DNA of 64,000 bases from Anisakis pegreffii (taxonomy: Eukaryota > Nematoda > Chromadorea > Rhabditida > Anisakidae), in contig JAPYMA010003029.1 of assembly GCA_035041965.1 (NCBI GenBank), positions 62,001-126,000 of the forward strand. The letters run 5' to 3'. A program made the translations under genes and the position numbers. Shown here piece after piece: positions 34,133 through 46,500 of the stretch (its first letter is position 1; each line of letters opens with the position of its first letter). The notes below the pieces were generated by a model. That model ran no database searches. It was given only the letters and a program-made list of their open reading frames with translations, and was not told the DNA's origin.

Positions 34133-37108
34133 TTAAACGAAATGCTTGTTCGATGCGTACAGCTGCTTATCGACACCCACCGTGATCGCACCAGCATAGT
34201 CTCGCATGAATAAACGCGATCCTCTCTTCAGTCCCTGATTCGGTTTCAGATAATCCCATGCGTCTTGCCATGTGTTGAACGCTGGACTGTACGGAAGCAT
34301 TGAGACGGCCAGACTGAAATGCGCCATGCCATCATTAATAATCACTACCAAAATAAGTGCAAAACAAAACAATTCACTCGAAAATGGAAACAAACTCCCA
34401 CACAACCAGAACTGCCAATGATAAAACACAAATCCCTATGCATAAGTCTTCTAAACCAATTAATTTCCCGATGAAACAAAAACTCTAAAATCCGCCTCAA
34501 CAATTCCCAAGTATACCTTTTTTCACCTAAATACACCCCGTATCCCGTAAAGACTAATAAAAGAAATTCTCTCATTTGAAACTAACAATTTTTCAACAAC
34601 AACAAAGAACACTGCAGTAATGCTGACTCGTCTTCAAACTAAATAAACCACCTACAAAACATCAATTTCCAAACTCTCTCAGAAAAACAACAAATAATTT
34701 CTTTCCGTTCCGATACTCACCCAGATCCCGTGCAAGCCATAATCGTCGATACCAATGTGTATGGATAGGCGAACGTGTTCACAATGAACGGTGCCACTAA
34801 ATGAAGCACTTTCTTCGTCGAGGTCAGCAGTTCTTCTTTGTCAGCCTCTTCTATGTGCTCAGGACCCTTAAAAAAACAAACAATTTACTCCATCATTTAC
34901 AAAATACTAACATAAAAAAACAAACAACTGAATAAATACATTTAAAAAGCAACAAAATCTTTGATAAATAAGCGTTTGCCTCTAAATTTCTTCACGTAAC
35001 ATTCCTCTCGACCATACCTATTCGCATAACACTACCAATTCACATAAACAAAATAAATAAATAAATAAATCTTCCAAAAAATCACAAATCCAATCACAAT
35101 TTACACATCAAAAACGAGACACTCACTTGAGCACGAAGCATGCCACGTTCAACCGCATAGATAAACGTATGCACACCCCAAATCGTGATAAATTCTGCGA
35201 TCAGTTGCGGTACCAATCCCCTTAAATGCTCTTCCAATAATCAATCATTCACTAAACTACATCGCTCCAACAGCAACACCATAACTCCTCAAACTAACAC
35301 CTCATCACCAAAAGAAAAACAAAACAGAAACAATCAAAACCAAACATTATCTTCGGCAAACATATCACATTGGATAACAAATCAAAATTCACAACGTCTC
35401 AATGATCCATCCTAAAGCAGCCATCAAAACCCCGCAAAACTGATTCAAATTCAAACTCAAATTCAGTCTAAGTCTAATTGAAGTAAAAACGATTCAAACA
35501 AAAGCACAAACGCATACGCAAAGAAGCCACGCGGTCCCTCTTCGTGTCCAACCAAATAAATCGATGACAAAACATCGGTGTATTTCGTTTCACCACCGAT
35601 TAGTTGAGCCACTTTACGCACCATAATCACGGTGAATGGCCGTGCCACAATCACCCCGACAGTTTTGGCCATTGTCTGACGAACTGCGGCGCGAACAACA
35701 CGTTGAAAACTTTCGTGATCGCTCAGTTCACGTTCCTCTTTCTCCAAATTCAGCGCTTTACCACCAAAATCCGCGAAGTATCGATCCAGATACTGCAAAA
35801 ACCCTCCAAATAACGCTCAACTGGCAAACAACCATCCAAGTCAACAAATGATTTTGCTCCAAACTATCTTTGTATCAAATACGAAACCATGGTTCATTCC
35901 CCTCATTCAAGCATAATTTCTCCGTACAAGCCTCCCACTGAGACCGAATTTCAAACCGAATTTCGCAGCAGTTCAGTTCTGAGAATGCTCTCTCCCAAAA
36001 ACATTTTGTTCTTTTTTAAAAGTAACCAGTGCCAACTCCCTCATTCACCTATTACTTACACCAATCAATTCGCGATGTACATTTTCTATAAAGCAATCTG
36101 CAAACGCACATCACACTGTGGATACAGATTTAAAATGATAGAATAACAGACTGTTTAAAAACAAAAAAAACTGTAAAACTAGAAAGCACCATTGTGGTAG
36201 CAAACGTAGCTGTGCCACCGAAGAGATTCGAAACGATTCCCGCATCAACACCGTTATAGAGTGGTGCCCAACCACGCTTGTTCAACAGATTTCGTCCTGA
36301 AATGCATTGAATTTTCAACTATCGATTGATCGATTCACTAATCCGATCGACTGATCTGACACTTCAAATGCTTCTATTGACACCGAATACGTATCAGTTA
36401 TCACTCTTGAAATTTCAGTTATGAGATTTATTTTTTCCTGCACTGATTACAAATTCAAATCTGATTATTTTGAACATCTTCAAAATTTTATGAAAACGAA
36501 ACAGAGAATCATTGAGAACATACCATAAGAAAGGAAGTTTGGTAGGAAGTATGCATCACGGCCAATCCCGAACTTTTTACCAGTTGTAAGCGGAAACGGC
36601 TCATAGCCCAATTGGATCAGAATTTTGATGTTGGCTATTGGCTGCAAAACGGCTCCAACGGCAGTCTTCACGACCAGTTCACGGCCAAACTTATCAGCTT
36701 TCGCCGCCTCAAATTACACCTTGACATTGGCAAAAGTGACTAGTTCATCGACAATTAAAGTGAACATATCTATGCGTTCATATCCCCAACGAAATGCAAA
36801 TAAAAGAGTATGAACAAAAAAATAATTTAATCCTACGAATGAGTAATAACTCAAATTTTTGAATGTAATTCTCTTCGAACGTAAATAAAAACACAAAATT
36901 CAAGTACCTAAGACAAGTATCTTAATTTTACTTCAACAAAAACAGAGATACAACAACAACACGCATTCCTATTCTAAGGCTGCCTCAAATATAATTTGAT
37001 ACCAAATTTCTGAAATATGTACAGATGCTCTCAGCCAGCTCAGAAAAGTCTCACCTCTTCTTCGTTCATATTGAACATACGTCGACGACGGTTTCCAATT
37101 GTAGGCAT
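34133..37108 (-). CDS. MTCH2: Mitochondrial carrier homolog (MTCH1/MTCH2-like) outer mitochondrial membrane protein, complete, 7 exons
   Basis: Exons (minus strand): 37108-37055, 36707-36524, 36296-36190, 35792-35518, 35220-35127, 34866-34721, 34313-34133. All splice phases agree and give 346 residues, against about 300 in mammals; the extra length is partly an Arg-rich start (MPTIGNRRRRMFNMNEEE) and a longer linker. Family hallmarks: NIKILIQLGYEPFPLTTGKK near the N-terminus, a degenerate carrier repeat ARPFTVIMVRKVAQLIGGET in place of the Px[DE]xx[KR] carrier signature, GPRGFFAGLVPQL across the exon 4/5 junction, and YPYTLVSTIMA then LPYSPAFNTWQDAWDYL. Family members sit in the outer mitochondrial membrane; MTCH2 is known as a tBID receptor and a membrane insertase. 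The start is the first ATG of the exon. The intron after exon 1 holds a fragment of a dispersed repeat. MTCH1 and MTCH2 cannot be told apart here; an invertebrate would probably have one orthologue of both. Confidence 0.88.
36805..36886. repeat. Dispersed repeat, partial copy in MTCH intron 1
   Basis: Contains gagtatgaacaaaaaa and taattctcttcgaacgtaaa, matching the middle of the longer copies at 38.05 and 39.39 kb. Confidence 0.75.
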
Positions 37109-38050
37109 GACGGTTTCTCAACTGAAAATCTTCGAATGAAAAATAAATGAACACCTCCAATAAAACACTATCAATTTTTCCGCCAAACAACACAGAAAAT
37201 GTGCAAAAGTAGTGAATCTATCGTACATTCACATCGAAGTCAATTCTCAAAACTGAAATCGGAAATGGGAGAACACTGGAATCAACCACACGAACTGAAC
37301 AGAAAACAATACTACTGCATATTCAACCCAGTAAACACTTTTCAATAACGAGTTTAATAAAAATTTAATGCAGTAATGACGACGATAAGACGACGTTTTG
37401 CCACACAATCGTTTCTATTCATACGCACGTATGCAACAATCGCAATAATAAAATTGGATTGCAAGCCAGGCATTTGTTGTACTCCATGAATAGATCAGTG
37501 ATTTAAGGCACCAGGAAATCACAAATATTTCTGGATGAATAACCCTCGATTAGGTGCTATAAGTCGATCTGGTCACATAAAACCGTGATCTTCATATCTT
37601 AACCTATCAACGTATTGGCTCGATATTGTACTAAATATCAGTCTCTAGTCTCCATTAGCGATACCACAACCGTTTGTGATTTTTCTACAGATTAAATCTT
37701 CACTTAGCGGAAAATCTCAGCATTCCTCATGAAAAATACTTCATATGACAGTTATGCTTCACATAAGTTCTCAGTCTTCATATCTCAAGATTAAGTCAGT
37801 CCTGAAATGATAAGATTGATCAGCTCTGATCAGCACATGCTCATATTACATGTAAGTCGGATAGAGTATCACTTTAAATACCAAAGAACTATAAACGTTT
37901 TCGATAGAAGACTCCAAATTCAATGCTCATCTTCCTGTTGATCCACAATTTACAATAGCATTCACCATAAATAAATAAAATCGGGTAATGAAGTATCCAT
38001 AAATAAATTTAAGAAATACCAATGACCAAAAAACCACGAGCAATATTTCA

Positions 38051-38240
38051 CATTCTAGCATTAAAAGCTAGGCGAACCAGATGCTAGAGAGTATGAACAA
38101 AAAAGTAATTTAATCCTACGAATGAATAATACCTCAAATTTTGGAATGTAATTCTCTTCGAACGTAAATTTGTAGTTTGGGAGAAAATAAACAGACATTG
38201 ATACTAATCTAAAAGGAGACCGAAAGTCTTTCATAATAAA
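38051..38240. repeat. Dispersed repeat, full copy
   Basis: About 190 bp starting cattctagcattaaaagc; almost identical to 39389-39576. Confidence 0.85.
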
Positions 38241-38845
38241 TTCACGAATACCTAAATGGTCACAATGCTCTTTCAGGTCATAGCATAATTATAATTACGA
38301 TTTAATTCAATGAAACATACAAATTGAAACATTTCGACAATATCACAGTAAACACACACAAATATCGAAAAGAACACAGCAAAACTAATGAACACTCGAT
38401 CACAACTCGATGACAACAATTGTATGCTGGTTAATTTAACTGCGCGGAACAGAGAGAGATCAACCTCAAGTCAATTTCGAGTAACTACGAGCAAAATTTC
38501 ACAGTTTAGCGTTAAAACGTTAAAGGCGAACGTTAAACTACGGAGAGCATTAGTGGCAAATTACGTACGCCTACGTATAGAAAATACCTCAGATTTCATA
38601 AAAACACTCATTAAACAGACAACAAACTGAACGTGAAAATAAAATTTACAATTGAAGTAATTCCTAACGAAGATGCTTTGAGCACCTCTAAAGTGCTTCA
38701 AATTGCGTTATTAAGCATTAAATTAGGACAGCTTAACAAACACAACGTGCGCAGTAATAATTACTGTCACATATACAAAATTAACTTATCTAATTATCAT
38801 AATCACCGCTAATTAGTTGAAAAATTACAATAAAAATACGGATAA

Positions 38846-38950
38846 ACTGCCCACGCATCACAACTCGCAACGACGCGTCTCGGCCCATTGCCAATAACGG
38901 GCCGGCGCACGGCTTCACCGAATGAAAAGTCCGAAAAGTGAGGGGTCGGC
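38846..38950. promoter_or_regulatory. CpG-rich patch about 1.7 kb upstream of MTCH
   Basis: A roughly 100-bp block much richer in G+C and CpG than its surroundings (for example ggcccattgccaataacggg), with a CCAAT motif. It lies 5' of MTCH on the minus strand. It might be a promoter or a 5' non-coding exon, but no TATA, initiator or splice signal ties it to MTCH. Confidence 0.2.
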
Positions 38951-39388
38951 AAAATATTTTAACGATACGATCCCATTATCGATTTTGCGCTCAAATTCGA
39001 TCAGCACTGAATGATTTTGGATTTCGATTTCAGGTTGGGTTTATGACCCATTTCTGGATGTTTCTGATAATAGCGATGCCGATTTGGTGGATTCTCGGCA
39101 GAATTATAAGCAAAAAACTGTCAAAATTTTGCACCCAATTCGAAAGTGCGCTAAACGTCTCACAGCGAGTGAAAATACCGCGAATTTGAATGTTGGCGTT
39201 CATCTTGTTCTTCACAATATCTCAATACCTGTACAGTTATAGTTATGATATAAGGGATATAGGGTTGAAATTGAGGTTGTTCGCTTTATCTTCCCCGTGA
39301 TCACGCTATTCGTACACTAATAATGTTGATATTTTAGATGCGGGCGCGATATCTGCTCTCGTCATTATCCATAGAAATTATATTGAAA

Positions 39389-39576
39389 CATTCTAGCTTT
39401 AAAAGCTAGGCGAACCAGATGCTAGAGAGTATGAACAAAAAAGTAATTTAATCCTACGAATGAATAATACCTCAAATTTTGGAATGTAATTCTCTTCGAA
39501 CGTAAATTTGTGGTTTGGAAGAAAATAAACACACATTGATACTAATCTAAAAGGAGACCGAAAGTCTTTTATAATT
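39389..39576. repeat. Dispersed repeat, full copy
   Basis: Mate of 38051-38240 in the same orientation 1.34 kb away, with only a few substitutions (for example tctagcttt for tctagcatt). No clear target-site duplication. Confidence 0.85.
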
Positions 39577-40008
39577 CACTTTTGAAACGTTCTAAAGCCA
39601 AAATTTTCGGAAATTGGCAATGAATTTCGTCTTGAATCCTAGCCTGATGCATTTCTTGCACCCTAATTTACCTATTTTTACGAAAAAACTCGCGAAAACC
39701 CCGCAAAAAACCCTCCTGCATCCGATTTTCACAAGCCACACTGAATTTTCTACGATGGAAAATCAACGTTGAACATTTGGCAACAAGCCAAATGGCATAG
39801 TGCCAATACCGTAATGCAAGCAATCGCGTTGAGACCACAGTTGCCTTTAACAGCTCAATATCATTTGAAATGTGTGCCATTTCGATCGTTGCAACCGTTT
39901 TCACTGAAGGTGAGTGGATGAGCAGCAGCAGTATGACCGTTTGTGACTTTTCCCAAAAATTTCAGTTGAGAGAATTTCATGAGTAACGAACGACAACTGT
40001 GTTGAGTG

Positions 40009-40340
40009 ATATCGTTTGTGGGTGTTGTGGCGAATTCGGTACGAATGTTCATGATGAATGTTGTGGACGTTCGGAAATGTGTTTATAAGGATGCCGTATG
40101 GCATTCACTTCTTCATGGCGTTGCTTTCTGTTGTATTTGTTTCGAGTCTTATTTGAAAGTGTCATTGCCACTTGACTCAAATATCGTTTGTGAGTGTTGT
40201 GGCGAATTCAGTACGAATGTTCAGATGAATGTTGTGGACGTTATGAAATGTGTTTATAATGATGCTATATGACATGCCCTTGCTTTCTCTTGTATTTGCT
40301 TCGAGTTTTATTTGAAAGTGTTATTGCCATTTGACTCGAA
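40009..40340. repeat. Tandem duplication, two units of about 170 bp
   Basis: Units begin atatcgtttgtg at 40009 and 40181 and share gttgtggcgaattc and gaatgttgtggacgtt. No protein is supported. Confidence 0.8.
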
Positions 40341-40828
40341 TTCACTGTGGTGATTGAGTCTTCGACATGTGTATGCTTCTACTTGATGTGTTCATTTGTT
40401 TCTGTTTTTCGATGTTTAAGATAAGTTTGTTCGTAATAATCACTACTATCAATAAATGATTTCACACTTGAAAAGCACCATAGCAATGCACTATAACAGC
40501 TATCGAATGATCAATTTGCTTCGAATTTACATTTCAGCCGTTACATTTCAATTTAAATTTCCCATTTCAATTTCAGCCAATTTACATTTTTCATTTCATT
40601 TACAATTTACATTTCATTTTAAATGGATCAGGATTTAAAGCAGTTCAGTTCGATTTGAAAGTTGACTTGCTCGTGTTATAAGTCGAGTGTTTTGAAACGA
40701 ATGCAACAAAGCTTAAAGCATTTATCATCAAAGCATTTTGCACGTTATATCTTCATTATATCGTTTAGCGTTCATCTTGACATCACATTAATATCCACTC
40801 ATCAATAAGTTGCGCTCAAAAACAATTA

Positions 40829-41034
40829 TAATAACAATAATAATAATAATAATCACAATAATATAAAATAATAATAATCACAATAATATCAAATAATAAT
40901 ATAATATAATTTAATAATAATGCGATATAATAATAATAACAATAATAACGGTAAAAATAATACCAACAATAATAACAAAGATAACTGGTGATAATAATCG
41001 TAAACTTAATAATAATGCCAATAATTATACATCG

Positions 41035-41074
<40 letters not shown>

Positions 41075-41090
41075 TAATAAAAATATCGTG
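40829..41090. repeat. ATT/AAT microsatellite tract
   Basis: About 260 bp dominated by aat/ata trinucleotides, with a pure run near 41036-41075. The long Tyr/Ile-rich minus-strand frame over it is an artefact of the repeat. Confidence 0.9.
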
Positions 41091-43594
41091 GAACGAAATA
41101 AGTCATGCAGATGAAAATAAACACTATTAAAAATGGAACAACGCAAACCAACGGAAAACAGCAGCACCTAAGAGTAAACTTGTAAATATGATAAAATATA
41201 ATATAATCTATTACTTCGATCACATTCGTCACAGTTCCGATAAGACTGCTAATGAAGATGACCATAGCGAGAAAGAAAGAATTACGATGTTGGTTAGTTG
41301 GTTGACAATAAGCTTGATATCAATGATAATGACAGTAACAAAGTGCTGAGAATCATAGCAGTGAACATGAATTAATGGTACTATAATTTTGAATCTAGTA
41401 CTTAATACAATAGAAATCTGATTGAAATTCAACGCGAAACGAAACACAACAAGAGAACAAAACAATAAATACACATTTCAACTGCATTCAAAAGCTGGAA
41501 ATCAGTTCGTGTGCAACACATCATAATCAATATAGTACAATAAGTTGGCGAAAATACTCGATCAGTCGATAACAACTAAATCGATTTAAATTTTAAAACC
41601 ATCCGTAAGTAAGTATAACAGATAAAACGAGTTCAATAGGAAACAACTGAATCACATCACCAGAAATATTAACAAACAAAACACTTTTAGTTACTATTTA
41701 GAATTGCAACCAAACAAGTAAGTAAGTATAATATCGTTCATTCAGATATTCAACACTGACATACGGATGGAAAAATTCTGCCACTCAATTTTGCTCTTAC
41801 AACGGTTTCACCTTAGATTCCGACAGAATTATTTCAGTTTGCCCTTAGAACTTCTTATTGCTCACATCGAGGACACTCATTAGAATCATACTAACGCAAG
41901 TGAGTATGATTACAGTCACATTTTATGATTACAGTCACCTTTTACTATGGACTATCTACGAGAATCCAAAACTGCAGTATGGGAGTGGAGGAGGAGGCAG
42001 GCTAATGAATAAGACGACAAGTGCGCTATCAGCAGCTCAAGAATACCGGTAGAGTTCAATTGATGAAAATCACCGGATCAGAAGGGATTCATTCGCTCAA
42101 GAGAGAAACACACTGGCTACTGATATGAAAAGTAGTTTGCAGCAATTTTAGGCGGCCAGTTGTCGTGTCTGTCGTCATCTGAATCGTCGGTCAGCACGCA
42201 AAACGAACACCAAACAAACAATATTTTCACGAACACAAAACACCAACTCGTTCAAACACAAACAAACACACCACAAAACAAAAACTGAAAGAAAACAATC
42301 GTAAAGCTGCATACCATTTTCACTTAATTGCATCATCAGTTTATGAAACACATTGAACACCATTTTGAAACTATCAATCAAATCAATAACAACAACAACA
42401 ATATGAGAACAGTGCTCACTCGAGTAAATGCCGCCGCACACAACGACATTCACCAATACGACTGATCACTTGATCATATAATAATAACAATGTGAATAAT
42501 ACAAGCAACCATTCATATTGTACTGTGGTAAAACAACTTTCAATAGTGATCGTAATGTAGTAGTAATACATTCGCAGTAATTCTCTTCAGAACTATAACA
42601 ATGTGTATTGATCTATTGAAACGAAATCAAAATCAAAACTTCTATCGTGCCACGATTACTTGTTAAATAATGCTTTTTGAACGCTCAGTATATGAAACTG
42701 AATTCAGTAGATAGTTAAGTGCTGCTGCGTTTGAATCTTGTTTGGAGTAAACTTAAAACTGTTTCATCTGAACGCTTTTATAGTGATCATTCTCAGTTAG
42801 CTGCTTCCCAATTCACCTTCCCAATTTCACTTGATGAACTCAGAGGCTGAATGTTATCTTCCTGTGGTTTTGACGGCTTTCTATTCGGAAGCATCTGACA
42901 ATTCCTGACTTTCCTTGGAAAACGAGCAATCACACTCCGTTTCGGACAGATTCTTATAGGAAGAAACGAAAAAGCAGCGAAGAAACAAACGCATGAACAT
43001 TCAAAAAGCACTAAAATCAAAACAACAACAACGACAACAACACTACGAGTGATCACCCTCGGCTACTATCAATACGAGTCCACATTGTAGTGACAACCTC
43101 AAATTTTTTGTTGCAGCAATTTGAAGCGCAATCTTAAAAATTTAAACAAAATCGAAAACGAAAACAAACAAACAAACGAAAAAAAACTTTATGAGCATCA
43201 CATTACCGATTAGAACAACAAAAAAAAAACCAAAAAACTATAATAATACTCCGCACGATACGTTGAGCACGATACAAAACGCGTGGAGACCAGACGTCGA
43301 GAACCATCACATCATTATTCCCGGTGATCGTTTCACACTACATACATAACCTCATTTGACCCGCCGCCGCAGCCGTGCAGGTTGCATTGGACTCTTTGGA
43401 TTCTGCTCTTTTGTGGCTGATTAGGCCTGATCTGGCCGCCGCGTTCTAAGCTCTATAGTCGGGCAAGTTGCACTAGCATTGATCCACAAGCAAGTCTAAT
43501 TGTCAGCATTTTTGTGCTGTACGAGCGAGCGAATTTTCTTTTGGTAGTAAGTAGTCGAGCGAGCCATCCATCATATATCACAGCCATCAATTAT

Positions 43595-46500
43595 TTACTC
43601 CAACTCATTGCTTTGGTCACTTCGTGCTCGAGGCGTTGAATCGGGAGTTTCCGCGGAAATTTGACTCTCTTCTCGAATCGCATACGAATCTTCTTTCTCA
43701 TCCGTCGAGTCATCGCGTCGTTCGGTGGTCTCCTCGGGAATCCTAGCTTGATACCTGCAAAGTTCACAAACTGACAATACACGACGGAGAACGACGCGTT
43801 GAATTGCTCTCCTCACTTCATTGAGCCAGTAACATTCATATGCTCGTTCATATCGGTGTTAATGGAAACATCAGCTCTCACTAGACGATATTATTGTTCA
43901 AATATTGCGAAAATAAGCAAAAAATTATTTCACAAACGATGAAATACTTCATTAATTAACACTAAAACAGTTAAGAATTTTTTGAGAGACTCGAAAAATA
44001 TCGCAGAATATGAAAAACTGATCTCGAGGAAATGTTTTCAAATACGATTGAACAATCGAAATTTCAAATTATAAAAGAATTTTGAAATGTGAATTGACGC
44101 AAGTGAAAAGAAAACCGCACCATTCACGATTCATAACCAGTTGATCCAAAATATTCTGCGCATGCGGGTGAACCAAATCGGCCCATGTTTCGAACAGCGG
44201 ATGAACGATGTAATCGATAAAGCCAACCTGAACAGAACAAACCCGATTTAAAACCATCATCTGATCTGCTTCAAACTCTTCTCAAAACCGCTCTAAATGA
44301 AAAATGCTGGCATAAAAATTTCACCAACAAGCATTATTTGACCTGTGATTTTTCAATGGTGACATTATTTCGGTCACACATCGGTGAGATCTCAAGGCCA
44401 AGATCACGCTCTCGATCGCCTTGACGCCAATACTCTTCCAGAATTCGTTGATTCCAGTTTTGATACAACTCGATTGGTTTGGTTGGATTCGACAGGTCTG
44501 ATAGATGTATCATTGATTGCAGCAACTGAAACGATTATTTAGCATTGAGAAAAAACTTTGTGTTGATCATGCTTGTTCGCATCAATTGAATTGCAACAGA
44601 GCATGCACAAACTAGATCGTCGATTAGAGGCATTAGACGGTGAATTAAATCAAAAATTAGTCCGTTCCGTTGATGTTCACTACATTGACAGTCAATTTTT
44701 CAAACAACTCCAAATCTGCTCATCCTACGGAAAGAAGCCCAATAAAGTTCAACTTCGAACAATTTGCTGCTATGGGAGGAGATTATGGGATCTCCAATGC
44801 ATATTTGAATTCTATTGAGTGAGTGGACATCTATCTGAAAGTGAACACACCTGCAATCGATCATTAAATTTATCGAAGGTGAGCACCGAAGATCCGGCCA
44901 CTTTTTTCGCCTCAACCATTGTCTTCAAATCAGCCAGCAAACTCATATGCTTTGACATATCTGTGGCGAGTACCTTCAATAGAAATGGAACGCATTAGAT
45001 GCAAAGTTCCTCGTAAAATATACATCTTTCACTGGAAATCGCATTGAATATCTCAAAATCAGCAAAATTTCAACAACAACGCGAAACAATCATTCCTCAT
45101 GCGATCGCAATGTGACGACGATCACTAGATTCTAAAAAACTACCAGTGAAAACGAACGAATTTTCAGGATCAGCTCGGAAACACAAATCCAATTCCGACT
45201 CTTCAAGAGAGCAAAACTTTAAAAACAACGTTTTTAAATCGTTTTCGAGAAGTAAGTAGCTCGCTCAATCGTTATGGCGATGTGATACAAGCGAGTAGAC
45301 GAGTATTTGAACGAACCATTTCAATTGAGATCTTTCGGAAGAGTTGTCGTTGTTTCTTGTTAAGGCCCACCAAGAAATCACAATTCGAATCTTGCAACAG
45401 CTTGAACGCAACGGCTAAGTGATGCTGTTCGAGTACAGACTCATCGTTGTACATTATCGCTAATTCACGAATCTGCAACACTCACACGCTTAGAATGCAT
45501 TCATTCATTCACTTCAAATTTAGTCACTTTGGGCTCTCAGCACTCCATCCTTGAATATGTTGTGCATTGACTCTTGCACTTGAACGCATGCTGACGATGA
45601 TGTTTCAAATTTGCAACCTTTTCAACAAATACATCAAGCAATTGAGGCTAAAACAATGCGCACGGAAACGCGAGCATTGTGGCCAGCAACGTTATAAACG
45701 TTTGATAGCCTGGCCAATCCAGGTAATCCAGGTAACATCAAGCAATGGTTTTTGGTGTGTTCGCTGGCTGGCTACTGTTGGATCAACATGATACATCAAT
45801 ACAATTCAAACAATCGCCTATCTGAATACGCTAAAATGTGACGCATTGGATTGCCCAGGTTTACGTCAGAATCGATCAGTAATCAATTTTTTAATTTATC
45901 AAGTCTTGATTCTATGAAGGACAACGAATAAAATTGTAAAATGTTCAGTTCGGCAACCAAACGGTTTTGTGGACTGATGAAGAGGAACTGCCGTGAATAG
46001 ATGATCAGTTAGCGATTATATAACAATGTTGAATTCGTTGGCTATTTGGTTTTCAATAACTCACTTGAATTGATCAGATATTGATTGGTGAAACCCGGAT
46101 GATCAACATCATGAACTGCGCTTGCGAATAATGCGGCCAATACTTCCAGTTCCGAAAAAACACCCTTAAACAGAGTGTATCAATTATTCACGGGAGAAAA
46201 AAGTTTACGTTGCAAAGAGCGAGTCTTAATCTCAAGCAACACAATTTTTTTAAAACTGGGAGATCGAGATCAATTTACTTCAGGTGAATGAAGTGATCAA
46301 AGTAAAGGACACCACATGGTCACAGAATGAAAAAAAACACCGAACCAAACTGAACCTATTACTTTGGATTAGATAGAAACAGTTTTCGCATCAAAACAAA
46401 ACCAAAAAATTTTTTGAAGCTGATAAAGAGGATGGAAAACAAATGGAGAAAATGACTCAAAATGTACAAAAGAGCTTAAGATATCAGCTTAATCCAGTGC

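Larger units (their letters stand above)
37109..43594. other. Repeat-rich spacer between MTCH and PDE4
   Basis: Contains two full dispersed repeats, a tandem duplication, a CpG-rich patch and an AAT microsatellite. A GC-rich stretch at about 43360-43450, just past the PDE4 stop, may be PDE4 3' UTR. No coding exon is supported. Confidence 0.5.

Noticed and set aside
35185..35415. Plus-strand frame over the MTCH exon 5 region
   Set aside because: Antisense shadow of MTCH plus intron; no independent support.
32031..37108. Operon of MTCH and the synthetase
   Set aside because: The spacing of 2.1 kb is far larger than usual nematode operon spacing and no trans-splice signal was identified.
40816..41265. 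149-residue minus-strand frame rich in tyrosine and isoleucine
   Set aside because: It is the translation of the AAT microsatellite; no domain or splice signal supports it.
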